From: CAG-273 sp964618105
GTDB taxonomy: Bacteria; Bacillota; Clostridia; TANB77; CAG-508
Assembly (NCBI GenBank): GCA_964618105.1
Contig: CAZUAJ010000014.1
Coordinates: 1 to 19,664, forward strand
Length of the DNA stretch: 19,664 nt
Direction: 5' to 3'
In this document: positions 8,357-15,803 of the stretch, one piece after another
Position numbering within the stretch: position 1 is the stretch's first letter
Layout of the letters: every line of letters starts with the position of its first letter
The notes under the pieces: model-generated
What the model saw: the letters and a program-made list of their open reading frames with translations, nothing else
What the model was told of the DNA's origin: nothing
The model's database searches: none
Program-made: the position numbers and the translations under genes

Positions 8357-8719
8357 ATGCTAAATTTTATATTGAATGGAGTGGTTTGGGTATTAGCAAT
8401 ATATGGTCTAATAGAATTAATAAAAACCATAATTTATACATATACATATACAAACTTAAAACCAAATGGAATATACATAATAGTAGCTGTAAAAAATCAA
8501 GCAAATAAAATTGAAGGATTTATAAGAACAACATTGTTTCGAATGATATATGGAAAAGAAGAAAATATAAAAAATGTAATTATGGTTGATTTGAATTCAG
8601 AAGATGAAACAAAACAAATATTAGAAAAATTAAGTTATGACTATGAAAACGTAAAAATAGCAAACTGGAAGGAATGTAAGGAGTTATTTGATAATATAGA
8701 TGATATAAGATATAAGTGA
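8357..8719 (+). CDS. Small membrane-anchored protein resembling the N-terminal part of a GT2 glycosyltransferase
   Basis: I do not recognise a named gene. The 120-aa protein has one N-terminal membrane helix (about 4-26). It then has a stretch that looks like the start of a GT-A fold: a beta strand ending in VAVKNQANKIEGFIR (43-57) and a second strand with VDLNSEDETKQIL (77-89). These resemble the nucleotide-binding N-terminus and the DxSxDxT segment of family 2 glycosyltransferases. The catalytic half is missing. Short stand-alone proteins of this shape occur in Clostridia, so it may be a complete small protein rather than a remnant. GGAG (8344-8347) sits 9 nt before the ATG. It is followed 91 bp later by the surface-protein locus, which has its own promoter. 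Confidence 0.65.
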   Translation: MLNFILNGVVWVLAIYGLIELIKTIIYTYTYTNLKPNGIYIIVAVKNQANKIEGFIRTTLFRMIYGKEENIKNVIMVDLNSEDETKQILEKLSYDYENVKIANWKECKELFDNIDDIRYK

Positions 8720-8736
8720 AAAAATGGGAAAAAATG

Positions 8737-8765
8737 TTTACAAAATGTTATAAAAGTGATATGAT
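8737..8765 (+). promoter_or_regulatory. Extended -10 promoter of the LPxTG-sortase-VWA locus
   Basis: TTTACA (8737-8742) and TATGAT (8760-8765) are 17 bp apart, with a TGn extension directly before the -10 box (8757-8759). The ATG of the LPxTG protein follows at 8811, with GGAG at 8796-8799. Confidence 0.7.
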
Positions 8766-8810
8766 AACCACATTAAAAATAGAAAAATCATATATGGAGA
8801 GTGGTAAAAT

Positions 8811-9791
8811 ATGGAAAGATTAACTAAAAAAGTAATGTTATTCATAATTTTAATAATTATATCAATAACATTATTACAAAGTTTTTCGTTTGCAAAAACA
8901 GAAAATGTACAACTGATAAAAAAGAGTGAAAAACAATACATACTATATATTTCAAATTTGCTAAACGATAAATTTGAATTTGCATTTACCAACAAGGCAA
9001 ATGAATTAAAAGAAAATTTACTATTTACAGATTCAGCAGTAGATCAACTTAAAAATGGAAACAATATAGCTTATATTGATGAAACCTTGTATAATACATA
9101 TTTCGAAGGAAAATCAAAAACTTATTTATGGGTAAAACAAGGGGAAGAATATAAAATTGAAGCTCAAAAAATAAAGTTAGAAGATGCACTAACAGAAGAA
9201 ATAATACAGGATTTCAATAATGTAACAAAAAGAATACCTGTAAAATTTGGAAATTTAATTTTACCAGAACAAATAGTTGATGGTGTTAAAGTTACTCGTA
9301 AAATGGGTACAATTAATATTAATGATGAAACAGAAACAAAGTATTCTTATAAAATGCTAAAATCTACACAAGGTTCAAAAGTTGAAGAATTAATAAAATT
9401 AGCAGCTGAATTAAATAACTTAGAAGAAAAAAATATGTATGAAAAATTATCTGTATATAGCCAATTTAAAGAACTATATGAAAATTTAAAACCATTTTTA
9501 GGTTGGAAAACGGTTAAAAATAATACAATAGAACAACCACAAGAATCTAAAAAAGGTGAACAATACCTAGTTTGGATTAAAAATAAAGAAACTGTGGATA
9601 TTCAAATTATGACATGTAATGATGAATATACTCCAGAGTATGAAAAACAAAAAGTAGTGAACAAAATTGTTACCAAATTGCCAGTTACGGGTGAAAGTTT
9701 AGTGTTATATATAGTAGCAGTTATATTGATAGTAGCTATTGCTACAGTTGTAATTTTAAAAGTAAAAAATAATTCAAATAAAAACGAGTAA
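8811..9791 (+). CDS. LPxTG cell-wall-anchored surface protein
   Basis: A secreted protein of unknown function that is probably linked to peptidoglycan by a sortase. The 326-aa product has a signal peptide (about 1-28, ending SFSFA-K). An ectodomain of about 260 residues follows, with no domain I recognise. The C-terminus is a complete sorting signal: LPVTG (290-294), a hydrophobic segment (about 297-316) and a Lys-rich tail. The ectodomain is rich in Lys, Glu and Asn. The sortase gene starts only 3 nt after the stop, so this protein is its obvious candidate substrate. The promoter at 8737-8765 belongs to it. Signal peptide and sorting signal are clear; the biological role is open. Confidence 0.88.
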   Translation: MERLTKKVMLFIILIIISITLLQSFSFAKTENVQLIKKSEKQYILYISNLLNDKFEFAFTNKANELKENLLFTDSAVDQLKNGNNIAYIDETLYNTYFEGKSKTYLWVKQGEEYKIEAQKIKLEDALTEEIIQDFNNVTKRIPVKFGNLILPEQIVDGVKVTRKMGTININDETETKYSYKMLKSTQGSKVEELIKLAAELNNLEEKNMYEKLSVYSQFKELYENLKPFLGWKTVKNNTIEQPQESKKGEQYLVWIKNKETVDIQIMTCNDEYTPEYEKQKVVNKIVTKLPVTGESLVLYIVAVILIVAIATVVILKVKNNSNKNE

Positions 9792-9794
9792 AAA

Positions 9795-10409
9795 ATGAAA
9801 AAGAAAATATATAATATAATTTTAATAATACTTATAATTACATTTTTATTTGTTATATCAATAATAATTACAAAACGAACAAACAATAAAATAAAAGAAA
9901 GTGAATTAAAAAATGTTGTGGCAGACATAAAAATTCAGCTTGAAGAAAATAAGCAAATAAATAAAGATGAAAATAAACAACAAAATAGTATAAATAAAAT
10001 TGAAACAAAATATAAAGGGTATAATATAGTAGGAATAATAAAAATTCCCAAAATAAATATAGAATATCCAATTATAGAAAAAACAAGTAATGAAGCAATG
10101 GAACTCTCTATTACAAAGTTCTGGGGAAACAATGTAAATGACATTGGAAACTTTACAATGGCAGGTCATAACTATTTTGATGGTACAATGTTTAGTAATA
10201 CCAACAAGCTAACAACTGGTGATAATATTAAAATGACAGATTTACAAGGTAATACTATTGAATATAAAGTATTTAGTAAATATACAACAAATCCAAATGA
10301 TGTAGAATGTGTAAATTGTATTAATCAAAATACAAGAGAAATTACCTTAATTACTTGTATTAACGGAAGAAGTAATAGACTGATAGTAAAAGCAAGAGAA
10401 ATTATTTAA
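9795..10409 (+). CDS. Class D-like sortase
   Basis: A membrane transpeptidase that cuts LPxTG-type signals between Thr and Gly and joins the protein to the cell wall. The 204-aa protein has an N-terminal membrane helix (about 5-26), a charged linker, and the sortase barrel from about residue 75. Catalytic residues are His125 (in MAGHN), Cys188 (in TLITC) and Arg195. The TLxTC context and N-terminal anchor favour class D; the subclass needs phylogeny. There is no ribosome site before the ATG, which lies 3 nt after the preceding stop, so translation is probably coupled to the LPVTG protein. A VWA surface protein gene follows 27 bp downstream. Confidence 0.93.
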   Translation: MKKKIYNIILIILIITFLFVISIIITKRTNNKIKESELKNVVADIKIQLEENKQINKDENKQQNSINKIETKYKGYNIVGIIKIPKINIEYPIIEKTSNEAMELSITKFWGNNVNDIGNFTMAGHNYFDGTMFSNTNKLTTGDNIKMTDLQGNTIEYKVFSKYTTNPNDVECVNCINQNTREITLITCINGRSNRLIVKAREII

Positions 10410-10436
10410 ATTTGGTAAAAAGGGGGCACCAAAATA

Positions 10437-13400
10437 ATGAAAAGAACACTCAACTATAAGAGTAAAAGAAATATCATAATTGCTAGTGTTATAATAGCAT
10501 TCTTAGTGGGTATTTCAATAGCAGGTTATTTCTATATAAGAGAAAATGACAAAATATCACAAGCATTTATGCCAGATAATATAAATACTGAAAATAACAA
10601 TGAAGATGGTATAGAAAATATAAATACTGAAGNNNNNNNNNNNNNNNNNNNNNNNNNNNNNNNNNNNNNNNNNNNNNNNNNNNNNNNNNNNNNNNNNNNN
10701 NNNNNNNNNNNNNNNNNNNNNNNNNNNNNNNNAATATAAATACTGAAAATAACAATGAAGATGGTATAGAAAATATAAATACTGAAGAAAATAATAATTC
10801 AAATCAAGAGAAAGAAGAAAAAAATCAACAAGATAGTGCAAATCAAAACGATCAAATGGCACAAGGTATAAATCAAAATCATCAAGCATCACAAGAAACA
10901 AACCAAAGAGAAACAACAGGTGAACTTCCAGAGCAAGAATTTATAACAGAAGAAATTGAAGAAAAAGAAGTGCTAGTAAGTGAAGATTTTATGGTTGAAT
11001 GGGTACCAACAAGTATTCAAGCAAATGCAACTACAGTAAATCTTGAAATAATTCGTCCAATTTTCTTGGCAATAAAACGAGCTGACAAAACAGTAGTTGA
11101 AAAAGATGAAATTATTACATATACAGTTATTATAAAAAATGTTGGAAAAACAGCAGGTAATGCGATAATAAAAGATGTAATTGACCAAAAAACAGAATTT
11201 GTAGCAGATAGTATAGAAATAGATGGCAACAAAACAAAATACACATTAGAAGATTTTGAAAATGGAAAAATAAGTGTAACAATTCCAAAAGAGGGAGAAG
11301 TTAAATTACTGTTTAAAGTAAAATCTATAGCACAATTAAAATCAGACGAAAAAATAAAAAATGTTGCTTATGTAAATAACATACCTACAAATGAGATGGT
11401 TATTGATATGCCAAATATAAAAGTTGAAAAAAATGTATTTATGAAAAATGGAGAAACAATTCCAGAAGATCAATTAAATACTATAACTTTTGATGAAAAT
11501 GATATTGTTGGCTACAAAATTAAAGTTACAAATACAGGAACAATAAAATTAAATAATGTAACATTAGTAGATATTTTAGAAAATGAAAAACAAATCTTTT
11601 TAGATGTAAATAAACCAACTGAAAAAACAAATACTGTGGTAGATTATGATGAAGAATTATCTTTAGAACCAAACGAATCTAAAGAATACATTGTATACTA
11701 TAAAGTTGAAAAAGATGATGTTAAAAATGTAAGCAAAAAAGATAGTTTAAAAAATAAAGTAACAGCAACAGGTTATTATATAAATGATAATAACGAAGAA
11801 AAAAGCGTTGATGATGAAGATAATGCTAAAATTAAATTTACGGCAAAACCAGATATATCTATTGTAAAAACACAAAAAGTTGGAGATAAAAAGCTAGATG
11901 CGAATGGCTATTTAGAAAATTCAAATGCGGATAGCAGAGAAAGAGAACTTGTAAAATTAAAACCAGATGATATTATTGATTATACGATAACAATAAAAAA
12001 TAAAGGTAACAAAAAACTTACAGGAATAGTTGTAACAGATATTATGAATGACAATCCTACTAATGGAACAAGAAATGTTACAATAAAAACAGTAAAAGTA
12101 GAAAATAAAAATAGAGATTATACAGTAAATAGTGATGGTTCTTTAAGTATAAATGGTGAATTAAATGTTAATGAAACATTAGTAATTACAGCAAGCTATA
12201 AAGTAGTAGAAACAGACATGTCATCTGAAAAAGCTGAAACTATCAAAAATACAGCAAAAGTAGTTACAAACGAAACAGAACCAAAAGAATCAAGTGTTGA
12301 AGCTAAAACATTAATATATAAACCAATAATCACAATTTCAAAAACAGGAAAATTAGCAGATGGAATAACAGATGCTAATGAAAAAACACTAAAATATGGA
12401 GATACAGTTACTTATATTTTAACAGCTAAAAATACAGGAACAAAATATGACACTGTAACAATAAAAGATGCAGATATTAAAACATTAGTTAATAATGGAA
12501 ATGTACAAATAACAAGCAATGTAATTGTAGAACATTTTAATAAAAATGGAAGCAAAAAAACAGAAACAATTACAGAAAATAAAGTAAAAGCATTAGCAGA
12601 AGATGGCATAAAAGTATATGTACCAGCAGGAGAAAAAGCAACAGTAACATTTACAGTAAAAATTACTGCAACACCAGGAACAGAAATAGTAAATACTGTA
12701 GTTGACGGCGAAGGTACTGTTACAAACTATGTAGAAAAAGAAGTAACAGCAATATCATCAAGTAAAAAAGATAAGAATTTTGTTATAATACTAGATTTAT
12801 CAAGTTCTATGCTATATAAAGGTAGTAGTGATTCTTATGGAGAAGTGTTTAATGCAGCATATCGTGATACAGATTATTCGAAAACAACGCCAGTAGTTCA
12901 AAACTTAAATAATGATTCTGATACAAAATTAGCGAATGCAAAAAAAGCTATAAAAAACTTTGCTAAAAAAGTATTAGAAATAAATCCAAATAATCAAATA
13001 ACACTAATAACATTTAACTTTAAATCTAAAGCAATTGCGGAAGCTTGCTTTAAAGTAGATTTGAACAGTGAAAACCAAACAGCAAAAACTAATGCTGAAA
13101 GACATTTGTATATTTTAAACAACCATAGTTTTGCATCTAATTATATAGGAACTCATACATTATTAACTGCAGAAAGTAAATATACCAACATAGAAAATGA
13201 AATTAATAAAATAAAAATTACACATCCTCTTTTAACTGATGTTGTAGCAGCAATGACAGAAACTGAAAATGTAATAAAAAATACACTATCAAAAGATAAA
13301 ACTAGAGATATAGAAGTAATATTCTTAGGAGATGGCAAACCATCTTATACAGGGGAGGCATGTGCAACAAATGGATTTTATAATAAAACAGACACGCTTA

Positions 13401-13900
13401 ATAACATTACAACAATTGCGTCAAGAATAAAAAATACCTACAAGGCAAAGATATATACAATTTCTTATGAAATACCAAGTTCACAACAAACAGATGCAAA
13501 CAATGTATTTAATGCAATGGCCTCAGGAGATGCTTATAAAATAACGTCTAATAGTAGTGAAATAGAAAAAAAACTAGAGAATATAGGTAAAGCGAATACT
13601 TCTGGATTAGATGAAAGAACATTTAAAACAGATGAAGACGGAAAGGCTGTAATTTCTCTTAATGAAAAAAATATTAACTCAAATTTACCAGTTACACTAA
13701 CAATTACACCAGCTAATGGAACAGCAAAAGAATATACATTTAATAGTATAGCTGATATAAATAAAACTGGAAATGGTGTAAATACAGCAACAAAACAAGT
13801 AATACAATATAATCAAACAAATAAAGTATTTACTATTTACGCAAATAATATAGATGCAAGTGCAACAATATCTTTAAGGTATTATTATACAAGTAATTAA
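10437..13900 (+). CDS. Large surface protein: N-terminal anchor, DUF11-like repeats and von Willebrand A domain (contains assembly gap)
   Basis: Probably an exported adhesin-like or pilus-like protein. At least about 1,120 residues are visible, plus the gap. The N-terminus has a short basic tail and one hydrophobic anchor (about 12-33), then a low-complexity Asn/Glu linker with 13-residue repeats. About four DUF11-like beta repeats follow (near 11039-11400, 11410-11840, 11845-12318 and 12320-12755). A VWA domain (about 12770-13590) has a MIDAS motif DLSSS (12794-12808), the LTDV threonine and the GDG segment. A final beta-rich domain ends at 13897. There is no C-terminal LPxTG signal or membrane helix, unlike the neighbour. 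AGGGGG (10421-10426) is 10 nt before the ATG. The reading frame before and after the N run differs only because the placeholder length is arbitrary. Confidence 0.85.
10578..10786 (+). repeat. 39-bp tandem repeat array interrupted by the N gap
   Basis: The 39-bp unit encodes the 13 residues NINTENNNEDGIE. One full unit (10578-10616) and the first 16 bases of another precede the gap. One full unit (10733-10771) and 15 bases of another follow it. The copies that can be compared are identical, which explains why the assembler stopped here. Confidence 0.9.
10633..10732. other. Scaffold gap (100 N)
   Basis: Exactly 100 N, the usual placeholder for a gap of unknown length. It lies inside the 39-bp tandem repeat. 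A true missing length of 39k minus 16 bases (23, 62, 101 and so on) would continue the repeat phase and restore a single reading frame through the gene. Confidence 0.95.
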
Positions 13901-13933
13901 TATATGTGTAAGCTAAGTTAATAATTAATAAAA

Positions 13934-13976
13934 AAAGACTAAGAAATTTAAAAAATTTTTTAGTCTTTACTTTTTT
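13934..13976 (+). terminator. Rho-independent terminator of the sortase/VWA locus
   Basis: A 16-bp stem with one G-T pair (13934-13949 with 13953-13968) has a 3-nt loop and is followed by AC and a run of T. It starts 34 bp after the stop of the VWA protein gene. Confidence 0.85.
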
Positions 13977-14036
13977 ATTTCACCACCTTTTTTATTTTAC
14001 GCCGTAACATTTTCGACAAATTTCAAAAAACATCAC

Positions 14037-14065
14037 TTGAATTAGTAAATTTAATGTAATATAAT
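14037..14065 (+). promoter_or_regulatory. Promoter of the putative metallopeptidase gene
   Basis: TTGAAT (14037-14042) and a perfect TATAAT (14060-14065) are 17 bp apart. The ATG is at 14092, with GGAG (14077-14080) 11 nt before it. Confidence 0.75.
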
Positions 14066-14091
14066 AAAGCAAAAACGGAGAAAAGAAAAAA

Positions 14092-15141
14092 ATGAATTTA
14101 CAAAAGAAACTACAAAATTTGGGAATTGAACAAATTAAAAAAATAGATAATGAATATGTAAGATTAATAGCATTTAATGTAACAGAAGCACTTACAACAG
14201 CTTTTCCAGTAATATATAATCAATATAATAACATTTTATCACAATTAATAAACTGCAATATGCACACAGCAAAGATAACAAAGCAAATAGCTAAAGTAAA
14301 TTATATATATGAAAATAATACTATTTACTTCGACGAAAATATTGACTTAACAATTGTAAACGAACAAATGGTACATGAATGTATACATTATCTTCAAAAT
14401 AACAAAAATAAAAATGGCAAACTTACTAAAATGGGACTATGCAATTTTGGTCAATTTTCTGTATTTGGATTAGGCATAAATGAAGCAGCAGTACAATACG
14501 TATCAGCAAAAACAGCTGGAAATGAGCTAACAACAACACAAAAATATGGTGTAAGACTAAAAACAATTAGTCCAAACTATTATCCATTTTTAACAAGCCT
14601 AATTGAGCAAATTGTATATTTAATAGGTGAAAACATATTAGCAATAGGAATTTTGCAAGATGATAATAAATTAGAAGATGAATTGTTAAACACATTTGAA
14701 GCAAATACAAAAAGGATTATAAATCAATTTGATATAATAGTAGATATAAACAATAAGCTTACAACAGAAATAAATGCAGAAAAAATAAAAATATATCAAG
14801 AAGAAATAGTTGCAATGTATATAGATACACAAAATAAAATATTTAGTACATATTTTGAAAAAATATTGCCAAAGCTTACTACACTGGAAGAAATAAAATA
14901 TTACATGGATAAAGCAATTTGCTACAGAAATGTAATTGGAATATACACAAAAGAAAGATTTTTATTTGGAAGTTTTTATGATATTAAACTAGAAGAATTA
15001 GAAAGTAAATTTGAAAAAAAGAAATTAAAAATATGTAAAAAAGCAGAAAATAATGCATTAGTTATAGTTTCAGAAAATAAAATTATGAAGTTAATAAGAA
15101 AAATAACTACATATTTTTCAGCACAAAAAAATAATGAATAA
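14092..15141 (+). CDS. Putative gluzincin-type zinc metallopeptidase, family unknown
   Basis: I do not recognise the family. The 349-aa protein contains HECIH (95-99), a match to the HExxH zinc motif. It also has NEAAVQY (130-136), where Glu131 fits the third zinc ligand of gluzincins, 32 residues after the second His. The order HExxH then NE and the helical context resemble Glu-zincins, but the rest of the chain shows no known domain. There is no signal peptide or membrane helix, so it is probably cytoplasmic. The second half is helical and Lys/Glu-rich. It is a single-gene unit with its own promoter and terminator. It converges on a small frameshifted gene whose function is also unknown. 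The coding call is strong; the enzyme call rests on two motifs only. Confidence 0.75.
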   Translation: MNLQKKLQNLGIEQIKKIDNEYVRLIAFNVTEALTTAFPVIYNQYNNILSQLINCNMHTAKITKQIAKVNYIYENNTIYFDENIDLTIVNEQMVHECIHYLQNNKNKNGKLTKMGLCNFGQFSVFGLGINEAAVQYVSAKTAGNELTTTQKYGVRLKTISPNYYPFLTSLIEQIVYLIGENILAIGILQDDNKLEDELLNTFEANTKRIINQFDIIVDINNKLTTEINAEKIKIYQEEIVAMYIDTQNKIFSTYFEKILPKLTTLEEIKYYMDKAICYRNVIGIYTKERFLFGSFYDIKLEELESKFEKKKLKICKKAENNALVIVSENKIMKLIRKITTYFSAQKNNE

Positions 15142-15143
15142 AT

Positions 15144-15187
15144 AAAAATAAGATTTCTAATAATATAAAAATAGAAATCTTATTTTT
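15144..15187. terminator. Bidirectional terminator between two convergent genes
   Basis: A perfect 16-bp stem (15144-15159 with 15172-15187) has a 12-nt loop. A/T-rich ends give T-runs on both strands. It begins 3 bp after the metallopeptidase stop, and its right end overlaps the stop codon of the minus-strand gene by two bases. Confidence 0.85.
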
Positions 15188-15552
15188 AAAATAATATATT
15201 TAAAATATTAATAATGCCTGTAATTAAGGCGATTTTCCAACTTAAACGACCAGTTGTTGTAAAAATATTTTTTACAATAGTTAAATTATAATCTTTTCGA
15301 ACAACCAAAGCTAAACAGTTTGATTCTGGAATAACATTTTGAGTGGTAGTTAAATCATCAGAAGTAGTATTACATTCATTAATGTTTTGTGTTTGCTCTA
15401 CCATATTAATATTATTTTCAATATCATCAACAGTATCAAAATCTCTTTTAGCAAAAGTATTATAACTAGATTTAACTTCATTTAAAATTCTAACAGAATA
15501 AGGAACAGCGCTATTAAGAATTTGAGATTTATCATTTCCGAGTTTCTAACAT
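15186..15552 (-). pseudogene. Small C-terminally hydrophobic protein gene with a one-base frameshift near the start
   Basis: Product unknown. On the minus strand an ATG at 15552 has a good ribosome site, AGAGAGG (15566-15560), 7 nt upstream and a strong promoter, but its frame stops after six codons (MLETRK, stop). The next frame is open from 15545 to the stop at 15186 and reads as ordinary coding sequence from about GNDKSQILNSAV onward. Removing one base between 15546 and 15532 would join both parts into a protein of 121 residues. The first in-frame ATG of the long part (15404) has no ribosome site and would lose the N-terminal 50 residues. The C-terminus ends in a hydrophobic segment (WKIALITGIINILNILF), which suggests a tail-anchored protein. 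Sequencing error, a real mutation and frameshifting are all possible. Confidence 0.7.
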
Positions 15553-15587
15553 ATAATCGCCTCTCTTTAGTATAAATATTTAAGATA

Positions 15588-15616
15588 AGTATAACATTTT
15601 AAAAAATATAAGTAAA
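15588..15616 (-). promoter_or_regulatory. Extended -10 promoter of the frameshifted minus-strand gene
   Basis: On the minus strand TTTACT (15616-15611) and TATACT (15593-15588) are 17 bp apart, with TGT directly before the -10 box. The predicted transcript starts near 15581, before the ribosome site at 15566-15560. Confidence 0.7.
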
Positions 15617-15744
15617 GAAAAATATTAAATTATCTGATATTAAATTCTATAATCAAAACCAAATATTCTCAATTCTAAGATTTAATAGGTCAAAAATGAA
15701 TTATTTGCCTGAAATAGAGAATATTATATCTTCTTCGTTTTTTA

Positions 15745-15773
15745 ATGCTTTTTTTTTATAAATATGATATACT
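15745..15773 (+). promoter_or_regulatory. Extended -10 promoter of priA-def-fmt
   Basis: TATACT (15768-15773) is preceded by TGA (15765-15767), an extended -10. The -35 position (15745-15750, ATGCTT) is poor, so the extension probably carries recognition. The priA ATG follows at 15804. Confidence 0.6.
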
Positions 15774-15803
15774 TTATATCAAATAATTAATTAAGAGGAA
15801 AAA

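Noticed and set aside
10437..10739. Separate 100-codon ORF running into the N gap
   Set aside because: Its end is produced by translating through N. The peptide repeats on both sides show that it is the start of the VWA protein gene.
10578..10786. CRISPR array
   Set aside because: The 39-bp units are adjacent with no spacers between them and keep one reading frame, so they are a protein-coding tandem repeat.
13684..13710. NLPVTLT near the C-terminus of the VWA protein as a sorting signal
   Set aside because: Gly is missing from the LPxTG position. No hydrophobic segment or basic tail follows, and about 65 more residues of beta-type sequence come after it.
14012..14018. TTCGACA, a match to a Spo0A box upstream of the metallopeptidase promoter
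   Set aside because: A single 7-base match is expected about once or twice by chance in a window of this size and composition, and no second box is near.
15662..15725. 9-bp inverted repeat AATATTCTC / GAGAATATT between the divergent promoters
   Set aside because: It is short and AT-rich with a 46-bp spacer and no supporting inner pairing, so chance is likely.
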